Below are positions 1 through 11,175 of a stretch of 64,000 nt of DNA, one piece after another. The DNA comes from Trichopria drosophilae. Lineage: Eukaryota > Arthropoda > Insecta > Hymenoptera > Diapriidae. The notes under the pieces are model-generated. The model made no database searches. It saw only the letters and a program-made list of their open reading frames with translations, and was not told the origin of the DNA. Where the stretch lies: positions 16,758,001-16,822,000 of the forward strand of contig CM059586.1 in assembly GCA_030407085.1 (NCBI GenBank). Reading direction: 5' to 3'. The position numbers and the translations under genes were made by a program. The first letter of the stretch is position 1; every line of letters begins with the position of its first letter.

Positions 1-720
1 ACGCCACGACCGGGAACTGAACCGTCGTCGTCGTTTTTAAATAGAACATTTGTATGCTTATACATCGGCATCATATTTTCCGTTTTCCCCCGAATCCCAT
101 GGCTACGCATGCCAGGCCGTACGCCATGTCAGGTCGAGATTCCGGTAATCCTTGCCGGCTTCGATGTCGGGCTACCGTTTCCATTTGAATCAGACTGTTG
201 CTGATGCCATGCCGATGTTGGGTATATCTCGATGTGTGTACATCGTTGCATCTCCTGGAGGGTACGGCGGGGTCTTACACATGACTCGGTCCATGAATTC
301 TTCCAGCGGCGAATAACTCTCGGAAAAAGCTCCGGCGATTCTCACGGTGATTCCACCGGGTGAAACTCGAATCTACGAGAAACTTGGTTCTTGGAGATGT
401 TTTAATACGTGTGGTTCGATGCACGAAATTGAAGGCCTTTAGAAAGGAATGCCATTTTCGAAAAATGCCAGTGCCCGGAGGCACGAATCTCGCATTCATC
501 GCGTTTTCACATCTAGTCATCATCAGTCTTGACCAGACGACATCATTTCGATGATTTATTGCCGAGATAGCTAAGGATGACATAGAAAATTAATATCTTC
601 CGCGAATATTAACTGGAGCTGAGGATAGGCTGATGTTTAGTAAGGTCGCGTAGTCCACAGTCGTTAGGAGTGGTAATTTAATTGCGGCGCATATAGGCTC
701 GCATGCGGTGTAAGTTTGAC
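1..720. other. GC-richer island, candidate conserved non-coding or exon-proximal DNA
   Basis: The first 0.7 kb is clearly less AT-rich than what follows. It has a short GTC repeat (about 27-38), the palindrome GATGTGTGTACATC near 232 and many CpG dinucleotides. A 102-codon open frame on the minus strand (275-583) overlaps a 64-codon one on the plus strand; neither resembles a known protein, and overlapping open frames are expected when GC rises. It may be regulatory sequence or the edge of an exon outside the window. Confidence 0.3.
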
Positions 721-1147
721 ACACATGTCACGTATTGGGATAACACTTGATTATGATAGTTTATTGCAAGTTGCAGGAAGTCATGTCCCCTTACTTAATA
801 GTCATCGTAACTTACAGGAAAGCATAGAAACTTGTGAAAGCTGTCTGATTGCAAATAACTGGAATCAATGTATGGGAAAAAAACGTAAAAAATGTTTGTT
901 TTCTAAAATGCACAGTGGGATTTATTTTTCGGCAAAAGTATATCATCATTCATGTCATTTTCACAAAATTTGTATATTAACAACATCATTAATGTAAGGT
1001 ATAAATATATTTTGACACTTTAAAGATCAAGATAATTTTAAACGTAAATTGCAGTTTTGAAGATGAATAAATATTTATAATTCAATAGAATATTATATTT
1101 AGCAGCAATAATATAATAAAAGGCCAAGTTACTTTAAAACATGGATA
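721..1147. other. AT-rich DNA without a recognised feature
   Basis: A 93-codon open frame (716-997, plus) is present but shows no family signature. No repeat arm or splice signal stands out. Confidence 0.4.
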
Positions 1148-1528
1148 TTAACCCATTAATGCCCAAAGGACACTTTTTTTCTGTTTCAATTTCAGTGAAG
1201 TATTTCGTATCAAAACCGAAGTTGAAAAAAATAGAAAGGTCATGTAATTTCAAGGTACTGGTAATTTCAAGGTCGATCTTCAATATTCCGAGGTCAAAAT
1301 TAAGTTTCAGCTATTAGGAATTCTAATATGGTGCCGATCTAAAAAAAATTGCCAAAAAACATTTGGAGACAATAGAATCGTTTTTGAGTTGATGATTGAA
1401 ACTCAATTGGGACCTCAGAATCTTGAAGTGCGACCTTGAAAACGTACATTTTTTTCAACTTTGATCTTAATACGAAACACTTTATTCAAATTGAATAAAA
1501 AAGTATCCGTTGGGCGTTAATGAGTTAA
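1148..1528. mobile_element. TTAA-flanked MITE, family A, short intact copy
   Basis: The element begins TTAACCCATTAATGCCCAA and ends with the inverted form TTGGGCGTTAATGAGTTAA, so terminal inverted repeats of about 32 bp are flanked by TTAA on both sides. The arms continue inward (AAGGTCGATCTTCAATATTCC against GAATCTTGAAGTGCGACC), making it largely palindromic. At 381 bp it has no room for a transposase. TTAA target sites are the hallmark of piggyBac-type transposons, so a piggyBac-derived non-autonomous element is likely. Relatives lie at 12698-13880, 14782 onward and, without ends, 4428-5290. Confidence 0.8.
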
Positions 1529-2247
1529 GTCAAATTCTCTATAAAGCAAGTAAAATTAAAGAAATATACAAAATATAGACCCAAAGTACGAAAAATCGAA
1601 AAAAATCGAAATAATTACCTTTGGTGGAATGCAAGAAAAAATCTGTGATGGTAACGTTTTTTGTTGTTTTTAACATTACATAAATTTTAGCTCCAAAAAG
1701 AAGTTTTTACTAAACAAAAAAATGACACGAGTAGAAGAGTTTCTCTACACGAGTTTAGCTAGTTGATGGTTTTTTGGAAACATGTTTTAACTTTTTTATA
1801 TTAGTTTAAGTTTGTTGTTAATAACTAATTACTCAGGCAATGAAAGTGATTTATATTTTATACCATTATTTTTCTTAATTTTTCTTATATATGTGATTTT
1901 TTTAAATTCTGTAGAGAAAACAATCAACCCAGATCAGGAAAATTTTTTAAAATAATAGTTTATTTGAACGGGTTTACGGTTTTGTCTTCAGAATAGTAAA
2001 ATTGCACGACTTCTCTCAGTGTAAAACTGAAAAGAAGTTCACGAATTACTGACCGAAACGTTTTAACGAATCGAATTTTGTCTTTTTATTATTTCAGACA
2101 TCTCACGAAGAAATCGCAATATTTCATTATAAGAATTATTAATCATATTTAAAAAGCGACAGACAAATTGAAAGATTAGAATAAAATACATATATTACTT
2201 ATAAATTAAGTTTACGTTTTAACTAAGTATTGTAATATAATTGAAAT
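1529..2247. other. AT-rich DNA with one solo TA-type transposon terminus
   Basis: TTCTCTCAGTG at 2011-2021 followed by TA matches the right end of the TA-flanked family seen at 16881-17354 and 26576-26850. I could not pair it with a left end. Nothing else is recognised here. Confidence 0.35.
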
Positions 2248-2271
2248 TTGTTTTCTTTGTTTTAGGTAAGT
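2248..2271 (+). promoter_or_regulatory. Candidate recursive-splicing ratchet point (zero-length exon)
   Basis: A pyrimidine tract (2248-2263) ends in TTTTAG at 2265, followed at once by a consensus 5' splice site, GTAAGT, at 2266-2271. A branch-point-like AACTAAG lies about 40 bases upstream. Recursive splicing in insect giant introns uses this arrangement, a 3' site fused to a 5' site, so the intron is removed in steps. The second such site at 37146 has the same orientation. Function depends on the plus strand being transcribed here. Confidence 0.55.
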
Positions 2272-2519
2272 GGATCATTTTGGGTGTAGTTCTTTATTGA
2301 CTTTATCGAGCATGGTGCATCATCCCTATAGCTTTATTGGTATCGTATGGTACAATACTGAATATTATACATTATTACGAATATTAGAAAATTATAAACG
2401 CAAACATTTTCAATGAGCAATACATTTAATTAAGTAGTCCTTACATTAAATAGAATTAATTTTGATTTTTCTTTTCTGACATTTTCTTAAGTGAAAGTAA
2501 TCAAAATTATAGTCCTTAC

Positions 2520-2537
2520 ATTATTATTATTATTATT
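2520..2537. repeat. (ATT)n microsatellite
   Basis: Six uninterrupted ATT units. They may be the tail of a decayed LINE insertion, but no flanking LINE sequence is recognised. Confidence 0.85.
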
Positions 2538-2719
2538 GCGTAAGGAATTTTAAACATATGTGAGAAGTCGTTAATCGGTTGTTTCGGTATTTTTTATTTT
2601 AGGCTTTATTTAGTGGAAAATTATTAATACGTTTCAAGTAAATTAATTTTTAAACAGTAAACCATTAATTACATAAATACAGCTTGTTTTTCCACGCATT
2701 CGAATAATTAATCAATATA

Positions 2720-3555
2720 CTCTGATTTGAAAAGTGCGCCAGAATGAAAGAGGTTTTAATAATGTAAAGTATTTGAACTGTAGTCTCAATATTTGGTATA
2801 GATTAAGTTTTTGGTATTTCGAAAACTATTTTGTTTTCATTGTTCTACTCAAGTAAAATAAAACGAGTGATTAAACGATAAGGGATTTCAAGGTCGTTTT
2901 TTATACAGAAAAGGATCTGCTGTCATCGATTCGATTTATAGTTTACAAACCATCACACTCTCAAATATTTATTTTCAAAATTTGTGATGGAAGTAAATTT
3001 GAACTTAGACCCGTTCAGAAATTCAACTTTACATATTTCAAATATAAATTTGTGGTCGCTTGGAAAACACAGGTAACTACATTTGTTGACACCTCTAAAA
3101 AAGTACGTTTACAATTTCACATTAGTATTTCAGATTGCATAAATGTAATTTTTATTTTTGGAATAATTATAAAGAAAAGATATTGAATGTAAATTTTGGC
3201 CGGTCTGACAAATTAACTGTAAAAGTACGCGGTAACAAAGTAGATATGGCTATTATTTAAAAAGTAATATTCGGTACAAATAATTTTTCGTCATAGTATG
3301 CGTAAAGTTCGACTTTACGCCTCTTTTTGGGGGCGTAAAGTGCGTCTTTACGCCTACTTGGCGTAAAATACGATTTTACTCCTACTATGACAAAAAATTA
3401 TGTTCGCACCGCGGGCGTACAACTTTTACGCCCATGAGACGAAAATAGCTATTTCGTCCTACTACTTAAATAGTTAGGCCAACCAGTTAAGTAGTAGTGC
3501 CACTGAACACAAATTGTGTGTACCACTCTTACTACTTGCGTAGTTACCCTACTGG
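2720..3555 (+). repeat. Left arm of a large nested inverted repeat
   Basis: This 0.8-kb segment is the diverged reverse complement of 5566-6145. Shared blocks in the same order include AGAATGAAAGAGGTTTTAAT (2741 on), ATTCGATTTATAGTTT, AAATTCAACTTTA, TTTGTTGACACCTCTA and AGTTAAGTAGTA. The left arm is longer because a small element is inserted at 3281-3458. Together the arms bracket a loop of about 2 kb, giving a 3.4-kb foldback that is probably an old transposon. Confidence 0.75.
3281..3458. mobile_element. Small GCGTAAA-rich palindromic insertion in the left arm
   Basis: TAATTTTTCGTCATAGTATG (3281-3300) is inverted at about 3381-3400 (CCTACTATGACAAAAAATTA), enclosing several GCGTAAA/TTTACGC hairpins. 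A second part, 3413-3458, ends in TTTACGCCC...CTATTTCG, which recurs at 60052-60080. The segment is absent from the matching place in the right arm (near 5695), so it inserted after the arms formed. GGGCGTAAA is also at the terminus of the element at 43014-43795. Confidence 0.6.
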
Positions 3556-4427
3556 GGTTAAAGTTAAGAACACAATTTTATAAAATAAGATAATTTTAAA
3601 AAGAACTGATTATGCTTTATGTAATCTGAACAATAGTTAGTCTACATGATAAAAATTATACACAGAAAAAATCCTAAGTGACTTAAATAGGATGGTTCTT
3701 TTGTCGCATCTAGTTCGTTTTGCAACCTTTCATATAGAGTAGATAGTATGATGGTATTTATCTTCTTTTCAGTGTTCATTCACGAAAACTGATGTAATCT
3801 AGAAAAACTGTATATTAGCTATTTTCCCTCCGAAATAAATTGTAAATGTAACACGCAAAGGAAGTCGAAGAAATAATATTTACTATTACATTTTCAAACG
3901 AATTTGGCACCGTTTTTTGGAATTGAGAACGTGTTTATTACGCCATTCGTATTCCCATGGGTCCTATTGTTATGTTGAGTTTCATAAAATTTTTATGATT
4001 ATCGGCTCGCGGAATATCATGTCAAGAACAATTTGCATCCGATACTGTTTTCAAAAACAAATTTCAGAACTTTTGTTATCAGTTTTGTAGGGATGCGTTT
4101 CATCTCCAACATAACAGAATAATACAATTAGCGAAAATTGAGATATTTTACACTTCCGAGTACTCTGTAACACTCATATGACGAGTTGTTTGAAGCTTTA
4201 ATTATTTTATTGTACTGCTGTTTTTTCTCTGTTATTGGCATTTGTCAATCGACCCAAGCAAAACTTGGACCATTGCCTACGATCAACTTCTTTCGAAATA
4301 TTTACATCTCACAATTTTATTTTGAGATATTGTTTTAGTTGTGAAAGCTTTGGATAATTTTTAAATAATTTCAAACATTTCAATGTAACTTAGCACTTAA
4401 TATATCATGATTTATATGTCACTTTTC
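3556..4427. other. Loop of the large inverted repeat, no recognised gene
   Basis: AT-rich DNA between the inner end of the left arm and a family A remnant. CACAGAAAAAATCCTAAG near 3661 resembles other element ends (CACGGAAAAAT at 5568, CACAGAAAAAA at 52888), but no partner could be assigned with confidence. Confidence 0.35.
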
Positions 4428-5290
4428 CATTTTCCAAGATCAAAATTAAGTTTCAGCCAATAGGAATTCCAATATGGCACCAATATTGCATAAAAAATCC
4501 AAAACATTTGGAAATTTGTATTCTTATTAATTTTCTTAGACCTATTCGGACATTGGGATTCGATGACAAATATCTACCATGGTGAACGGAATACTTGAAT
4601 TTTTAAATAAAATGTTACTCTTTTGCCACTTCATTTTAACACCCAAAAAATAGCGTCCACGATGAAAATTTGTTTGAAAAATTGTCGGATGCTGCAACTG
4701 GAAAGCTATGATATTTTCTAGAAAAAATAGTAAGATTGAAAAGTTCTTAGAATTCATCAAGAGTATACTGGAATATTTTCACATTTTTGTGATCATATTT
4801 TGAGAACTTTTAAACCTAAATTTTTCTTGAAAATTACAAAAATATCTAGTACATACGTGATACATCATAAGCTATATTATTGTGAAAAAATATCCTAAAT
4901 TATAACAGTTGAGATTTTCTTTTCTCGAAACTATTAACTGTTGGAAAAATGATAAGAACAAAAATTACCTACAATTTATACCGAAATATACTAGAATTTT
5001 TGAAAATTTTGTAGAATATTTTTTAAGAGAAATTTAAGCATAAAATTTGCCAAAATACCATCCAAAAAATCAGAAATTCGATTATATTTTTCTTTAACTT
5101 TTTATTCGTATTTTTTGGGAAAAGCTCATAGTTTTCGAGTTATAGCGTCCCGAAGTTTTCAAATAAATTTATATCATGGACGCCATTTTGATGGTGTTAA
5201 TAAATGTTTCAACATTTTTTGACAATTTGTTTTTCAATATAGGCGTCATATTGGAATTCCTGTTGTCTGAAACTCAATTTTGTGTCGAAA
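4428..5290. mobile_element. Decayed family A palindrome lacking its TTAA ends
   Basis: GGAATTCCAATATGGCACCA near 4464 and its inverted form ATATTGGAATTCC near 5247 match the inner arms of the element at 12698-13880 (GGAATTCCAATATGGCGCC and its inverse). Further paired blocks include ATAGCGTCCACGATGAAAAT and its counterpart near 5143-5180. Small open frames at 4542-4760 and 5176-5388 fall inside the palindrome and are by-products. The TTAACCCATTAATGCCC termini are missing, so it is truncated or too diverged. Confidence 0.65.
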
Positions 5291-5564
5291 TTATCCGAAT
5301 CTTTCATTATATTAAAATATTCTCGCAAATAAAAGAAAAGCTTATGGATACTTGGACGTTGATAAATATTTTTGAATATAGAAAATAATCTGTAACTTTT
5401 AACTTTTGAGAAATTTCATCATGGATGGAACTTCGACAATAGTACTGTATAAAACTGGAACATATTTCAATATGGTTATAGATATTTCTGCGTTTGCTAT
5501 GGAAAAACCTGATATTTAAAGGTTTTTGCAAAAAGTTAGAAACTAGTGACAATAGGATGGATAC

Positions 5565-5757
5565 ACGGAAAAATTAGTAGTAAGGGTAACTACGTAAGTA
5601 GTAAGAGTGGTACACACGATTTCTTTCCGTTGCCATTACTACTTAACTGGTTGACGTTACTATTTAAATAGTAAGATCATCTATATAAAGTTATTTGTCC
5701 CGAATATTACTAACTACTTAAATAGTAGCCGGATATACTTCTTTTCTTCCGTGTACT
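5565..5757. mobile_element. Short MITE-like element ending TACACGGAA
   Basis: GATACACGGAAAAATTAG at the left and TTCTTTTCTTCCGTGTAC at the right give imperfect terminal repeats about 190 bp apart. The interior is rich in AGTAGTAAG and ACTATTTAAATAGTAAG, which can pair with each other. It forms the innermost part of the right arm of the large inverted repeat, and a diverged copy lies at the inner end of the left arm. It therefore either predates the inverted duplication or is the core of one larger element. Confidence 0.5.
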
Positions 5758-6145
5758 TGCATTACAATCAATTTGTCAGATCGAAATTTAAATTATTCAA
5801 TATCTTCCTTCTAGCTATTTAAAAAATAAAAATTACATTTACGCATCCTGAAATACTAATGTGCAACTCTAACGTTCTTTTCTAGAGGTGTCAACAAATG
5901 GAGTTACCTGGGCTTTCCTATAGCGACCACAGATTTATACGCGAAATGTCTAAAGTTGAATTTCTGAAACAACTGTAATTAACGGGTCGAACTTCAAATT
6001 AACTTTCAGCACATATTTCGAATATAAATATTTGAGAATATGATTTTCTGCAAACTATAAATCGAATCGATGTGTCAACGTACAGTTCAAAATACTTTAT
6101 ATAATTAAAACCTCTTTTATTCTGACGCACCTTTTCATATATTAA
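5566..6145 (-). repeat. Right arm of the large nested inverted repeat
   Basis: Reverse complement of 2720-3555, with moderate identity and many small indels, ending near CGCACCTTTTCATAT. The open frame at 5999-6247 (minus, 82 codons) runs across the arm boundary and is unlikely to be a gene. Long conserved blocks such as TAGAGGTGTCAACAAATG make the pairing unambiguous. Confidence 0.75.
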
Positions 6146-6829
6146 ATTGGAAAACTGTTCTTCTTCATCAAAATGCTTGTAGTGAACTATTTGGATATAA
6201 TAGGCTACTTGCACTAAAATGAAAGAATTCAGAAACAATATATGCATTAGATCTCTCTAAGTTCGATAAAATTATTTTAAAAATGTTTGGATAAATAAAT
6301 GATCAAAATACGTAAAGAAAACTGATCATCATGAAGAAAGACTGGAATCGGTGGTAACGTCGAGAAATCATAGTAGTTGTTTTTAAAAGTGTTCTTCTTC
6401 ATCTGAGGGACGAATCAAAAATGAACATAACGAAACCATTTGTGTTATATGAATAATCGAACAGCGGTGGGGGGTCAGAAAAAAATAGATTCTTTGAAAA
6501 ATCCTATCGCGTTTTTCTTAAATGACGATGGTTTTCGAAATATTTGACCGTTTTCGGACTTTTTTCCATCACTGCATATGTTTGTACAAATATTTTTATT
6601 ACAAGCAGCCGCGAATATAAACAGAAAAGCTAGGACTTCTTATTGTCTTAAAAAATGTATCATCCACATATCGCGCAGAGTTTAAGCGTGTGTGGTTAAA
6701 ATGTGTTAAATTACTTTATAATTAAATGTATTAAATTACTAATACGTTAAAATGTGTTTACCCAGGTATTTTAGAAACACTCGAAATACACGACTGAATA
6801 TAGTAGTAAATTTCTCGCGCTTTATTAAA
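6146..6829. other. AT-rich DNA without a recognised feature
   Basis: No paired arms, tandem units or coding signal are seen. AAATGTGTTAAATTACTTTA-like strings repeat loosely between 6697 and 6760. Confidence 0.35.
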
Positions 6830-7540
6830 CTCCTTTATAAAAAGCCGCATGTTATTAATCAAATCGCCAGTGGAGCGAATTGATTTAATAACATTATACG
6901 ACGTCGATCAGACGTCATAAATTGTTATTTCAAATAGAGCCGGCAGCAGTTGCCGCCATTAGTCAGATGTTACAGCACTTTCGTACTTTTCGCGGAAGTT
7001 ACGACCATCGTATAAAAGATATTATACCCTTATGTTTCGACCAATCCGTGCATGGAGACTGATCATTCTGAAATCGCCGCTTCTAATTGGTAGGTTGGAA
7101 AGGATCGGTCTACAATCACGCTCTCGTAATCCCGCTTATAGGTAGAAATCCCGCTCCACTTGATGAAAAGCAATTGACACGAGCTCGTCCATCCGATGTC
7201 GTTGAAATTGCACGTATTTCGAAGTTAATGCACCTTTAATTGGACTCCGCTACGTAAAAGACCGAGTTTCGCTGGATCATCGAAATTATTGAACGTCGGA
7301 AATGATTAAAATCCGAAACGATGATGAATGGTCGACTTAAATCGCCGCGATTTTCATCAATTTATTACTGTTTCCTTAATGATCTCAACTGATTGGATTC
7401 ACACTTCTTCGAATGATCCAGCACTTGCCTGCAATCACGAAGGACCTCACCTTACAAAATTATCACTTTCCAAGTATTTCGCTAATGATGCATTTCTCTT
7501 AGTTGGTAGTGTCATTGGTCGCTGAATATTTCGAAATTTG
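6830..7540. promoter_or_regulatory. Candidate cis-regulatory island with homeodomain-type palindrome
   Basis: GC rises and repeats stop here. TGTTATTAATCAAATCGC (6850-6867) faces GCGAATTGATTTAATAACA (6875-6893) as a near-palindrome with TAAT cores. Nearby are GACGTCATAAA (about 6911), CTAATTGG (7083) and TTTAATTGG (7231), all homeodomain or CRE-like words. A 65-codon open frame (7328-7525) has no recognisable domain. Dense varied motifs without transposon signatures suggest an enhancer, but this rests on composition and short motifs only. Confidence 0.4.
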
Positions 7541-10500
7541 TTTGTAATTTGTTTGTAATTTGCGAATCGCGTTCTTATATCTTATATGGACGATACTTTG
7601 ACGCCATCACTTATATGTGGAAATTCCATAGAAACTTTTAAAAAAATATAACCTAAGAAAAAGTGTGAGGAAATAATTTGATATCGCCTTAGGCAAACGT
7701 ATTATCAGTTGTATTTTTTGTTTTTTCAAATTTAACCTCGAGGTGCAATGTATAAGACGTTTAAGGGTCTTTAGAAAATGGAAAAAATGTTGAATATCAT
7801 TTTTCAAATAATTTTGTTATAATTAGTTCTTTAACGTCGCATCAACTACAAGGTTATTAGCGACGATCTACATTTACAGTAAATTTAGAGTTTTCACAAT
7901 TATTATTTATAGTAGGTCTACAAAGTTTAATCTATGAAGAAATTGTAATGTTCTCTTGAAGATTGTTGCGTCGTTTAGCATTTAGTTTATTTCCTTTGGA
8001 AGACTATGTTGATTCCTTAGTTGACTATATTGTGGGAATTTTATCTATTTTATATTTCGGAATACAAATCAGGATGTCCAAATAATTTGTATGTTTGGAA
8101 ATTTCCAATTGTTAATTTTACTATTTCGTTCGTCCCTAAACAATTAAAAATTGACTTAAAATATCAGTTTGTCGGGTTGATCTAAAAAATATCATCTTTA
8201 CTAAATATTTCATTGATTTGAAAACGTCTAAATATTTTGTTAAAACCTCCGTTAAATGTAAATTTTTTGTACTATTGCAGATAGATAGTTTTTTAGATAC
8301 GGTATGATCTTATATGGTCGCCAGTATTCTCGAATATTGTTATGGACGATTTGCAAACAGAATCCCTTCAAAAATGATTATTTAAAGCTGCTTTTTTTTA
8401 TCGTTATGTCTCTGATATCTTGACGTAGAAATAAAATAAATAAAATGCTCTCTATCTTAAAAGTTTTTATCATAGAGACAGTTTACACAGGAAATAGAAA
8501 AAGGTAATACAATACCTTTTTATGCAGTACAATATCTAATGTATATAATATAAATGTATAAAAAGTAGATGTATAAAATAATTTTTACGCACACCATTTT
8601 AGGCCCTTAATACAAAAATAACTATTTTAGAACTTCTTGTTATTAAAAATAGTAACAACAGTCTCACGTTTGATTGGTATTGTAAACGAAGATATTCAGG
8701 TCGTTAATTGGTAAACTATCATTCACATCATCCATACTGATAAAGCAAAAATCATCTATGGAAAGAATGAAAAAAAAACTTATTTTGTCTAAATTGTTTA
8801 CATGTAATTAGTTCTAATATTGCCCAAAGCCATTCACGACCAAAATGCTTGAGTGAAAATGTTTGTACGTCCCCGAAAACATTTATGGAATTATACTGCA
8901 AACAAAATTTATATTAATTTCTCGAACGTAAAAACGGTGAATATTTATTTGAAAGTTTATGAAATTCCCTACAAAATCGTTTTAAAAATCTTTTATCGCT
9001 TGTTAGTGAGAAGGTATGGAAGTTTGAAATTCAGAAAATGAGATAAAAAAATGTTGACCTTGCAATATTTGCGCTATAACCTTTATAGGCTTGAAAATAT
9101 CGAAACTTGTGACTTAATTTAGAGTAAACTAGTTCTAGTTTTAATAATACAATAAAACGGTGTTATATGCCGACATTGAACATTTATTAAGATTAATTTT
9201 GGTAGTCTTATAATAGTTATTGTTATTTTTTATTAGATCGCCTGCCAAAAATACCATCTATTTACTACAAGAACAAATTGGTAACTTATGATGCCCTATA
9301 TTATTCTCGTCGTTTCACGGAAACGTTTTACATCATTGCGTTTAGTTTTGATGGTTAATAAATCGCAAAAAACAGCTAAAATATTATAATTATCATAATT
9401 TCCGAGTCTCAACGTACCTAATAGTCAGACTGGCACAATAGATTATACAAGCAATTTATGATATAGTATTGAATATAATAGTCATTTACTAACTTGTATC
9501 ATCTAGTTTAGTTTTGGTGTCTAAAAATCGGCAAATAGACCATTACCAGAGTAATATAAAAAATAGTACAATATGCATACCCAAAAGTAGTTTAATAGAA
9601 AGTGTAAAAGCGAAATAATTATATTTATAAAACGGTAATTAAATATTATTTAAGCTCAATAAATTAAATTACTTTACTATACATAAAAAGAAATTCAGTA
9701 GACTAATGCTTATTTACAAAATAAATGAAATATGTAACATCGAAGATTGCGATGGAATACTGATGTAATTCCGGTAGCGAAAATTAATTATCTGAACGGA
9801 ATTAGTATTGGTAATTCAGCCAACCAGGTTAATATCTAATAATTATTTCGTCCTTTCACATTTTATCTGTGATATTGAAATAGTAAGTCAACAGCCCTTA
9901 ATTATGAATTACAAATGTAGATTTTGCTTAAAGTACTATTTATCGTTATTTAATCATTTCTGATCATTGAAATAAGTGAATAGTAGAAGAAAATTATGAT
10001 GAACTTTTAGAGAGCCGGAAAACGTTTAGGGGCGTAAAAAATGAAATTTTTGTAGTAATTTTTTTCAAAGCATAATTGTGGGATTGCAAATTTATGTGTA
10101 AAGGTTATCGATCTTTCCTAATGTGATTCTGCGATGAAACAAATTATATTCAAAATGGCGGACTTTTCGATATATTTGTAGTTCAGATGTGAATTCCATA
10201 TAAAAATGTTGTATAGAAGTTTTAGATGTCACTAGTCAGAAAAAAAACAAGCCAATGAAAATTCAAGATCGACTTAGTCTCGACCGTACTTTAGATTCAA
10301 CAGCGAATCTAATTATATGAATCAATGAGCTACTTTAGACATGGATATGGATTTTGGTGTTCTTGCCATCTAGCGGTGATTTTGGTTACTATTATACTAT
10401 TTTCCAAGCAATAATGTCGCAAACTGACTTTATTTGATCACATAACCAAAACAGAAAAATAGTGCATTTGCCAATTTAGTCACATAACGAAAATACAGAA

Positions 10501-11089
10501 ATTTAAAGTTGCTCCAAATATACCATATTGATATAATTATCACTTCCATAATATGCGCGTGAAATCTGTAATATTTAAAAAAAAATTACATGTTTATATC
10601 AGAAGAATCGCAACCTCCCCTCTTTTGCCACATGATTATCAGTACTGAATATAATTAAATTGAAATGAAACCATACATCGGCTATTCAGTAATGTAATTG
10701 ATGGGCGAATGACTTTTTGAAGAGTAATACCAACGTGAAATTGATCAAAAATTCAACGATGCAGACAAAATCATATTTTGTATCTGCTGAGCTGTACGTA
10801 AATGAATTAACCAAAAAATACAGGCGTAATTAATTAAAATTATTTCATGAAGAAAGAAATAATAAGTATATATTTTGACTGATTTTACTGACTACAAACT
10901 GAATTTATAATATATTCAAATATAGGGTACATAACTTTTTTCCTTTCGGAATATCCTAAATAGATTGTTTGTCGACATAAATTACAGTACGTTTGTTTCG
11001 AACTACTTACCCTTGTAAAACCTCTGGTATAACAAGATGCAATGAAACTTCTTTTGTATTACAGCCATAAGTTAGAGTATATAAAATTG
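7541..11089. other. AT-rich DNA, no gene or element recognised
   Basis: About 3.5 kb with only short open frames (for example 7607-7807 minus and 8853-9041 plus) that look random. One perfect hairpin is at 8498-8521. GGGGCGTAAAAAATG near 10030 echoes the GCGTAAA words of elements elsewhere. No clear transposon boundary was found. Confidence 0.35.
8498..8521. repeat. Perfect 9-bp stem hairpin
   Basis: AAAAAGGTA and TACCTTTTT are separated by six bases. It may be chance or a terminator-like fold; no neighbouring feature explains it. Confidence 0.5.
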
Positions 11090-11175
11090 TTCGTGAGAGA
11101 AATCATTTATAAGAGTCCTTCCCAGTGCTCGTGAAAACTTGGCGAAGACACTCCGAGGATTCTGTTTGCAGGTAA
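11090..11175 (+). other. Weak candidate splice-site pair
   Basis: TTCTGTTTGCAG at 11160-11171 is followed directly by GTAACG, a weaker version of the ratchet sites at 2266 and 37147. Alternatively it is the 3' end of a small exon with a GTAACG donor. The pyrimidine tract is short and interrupted. Confidence 0.2.
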
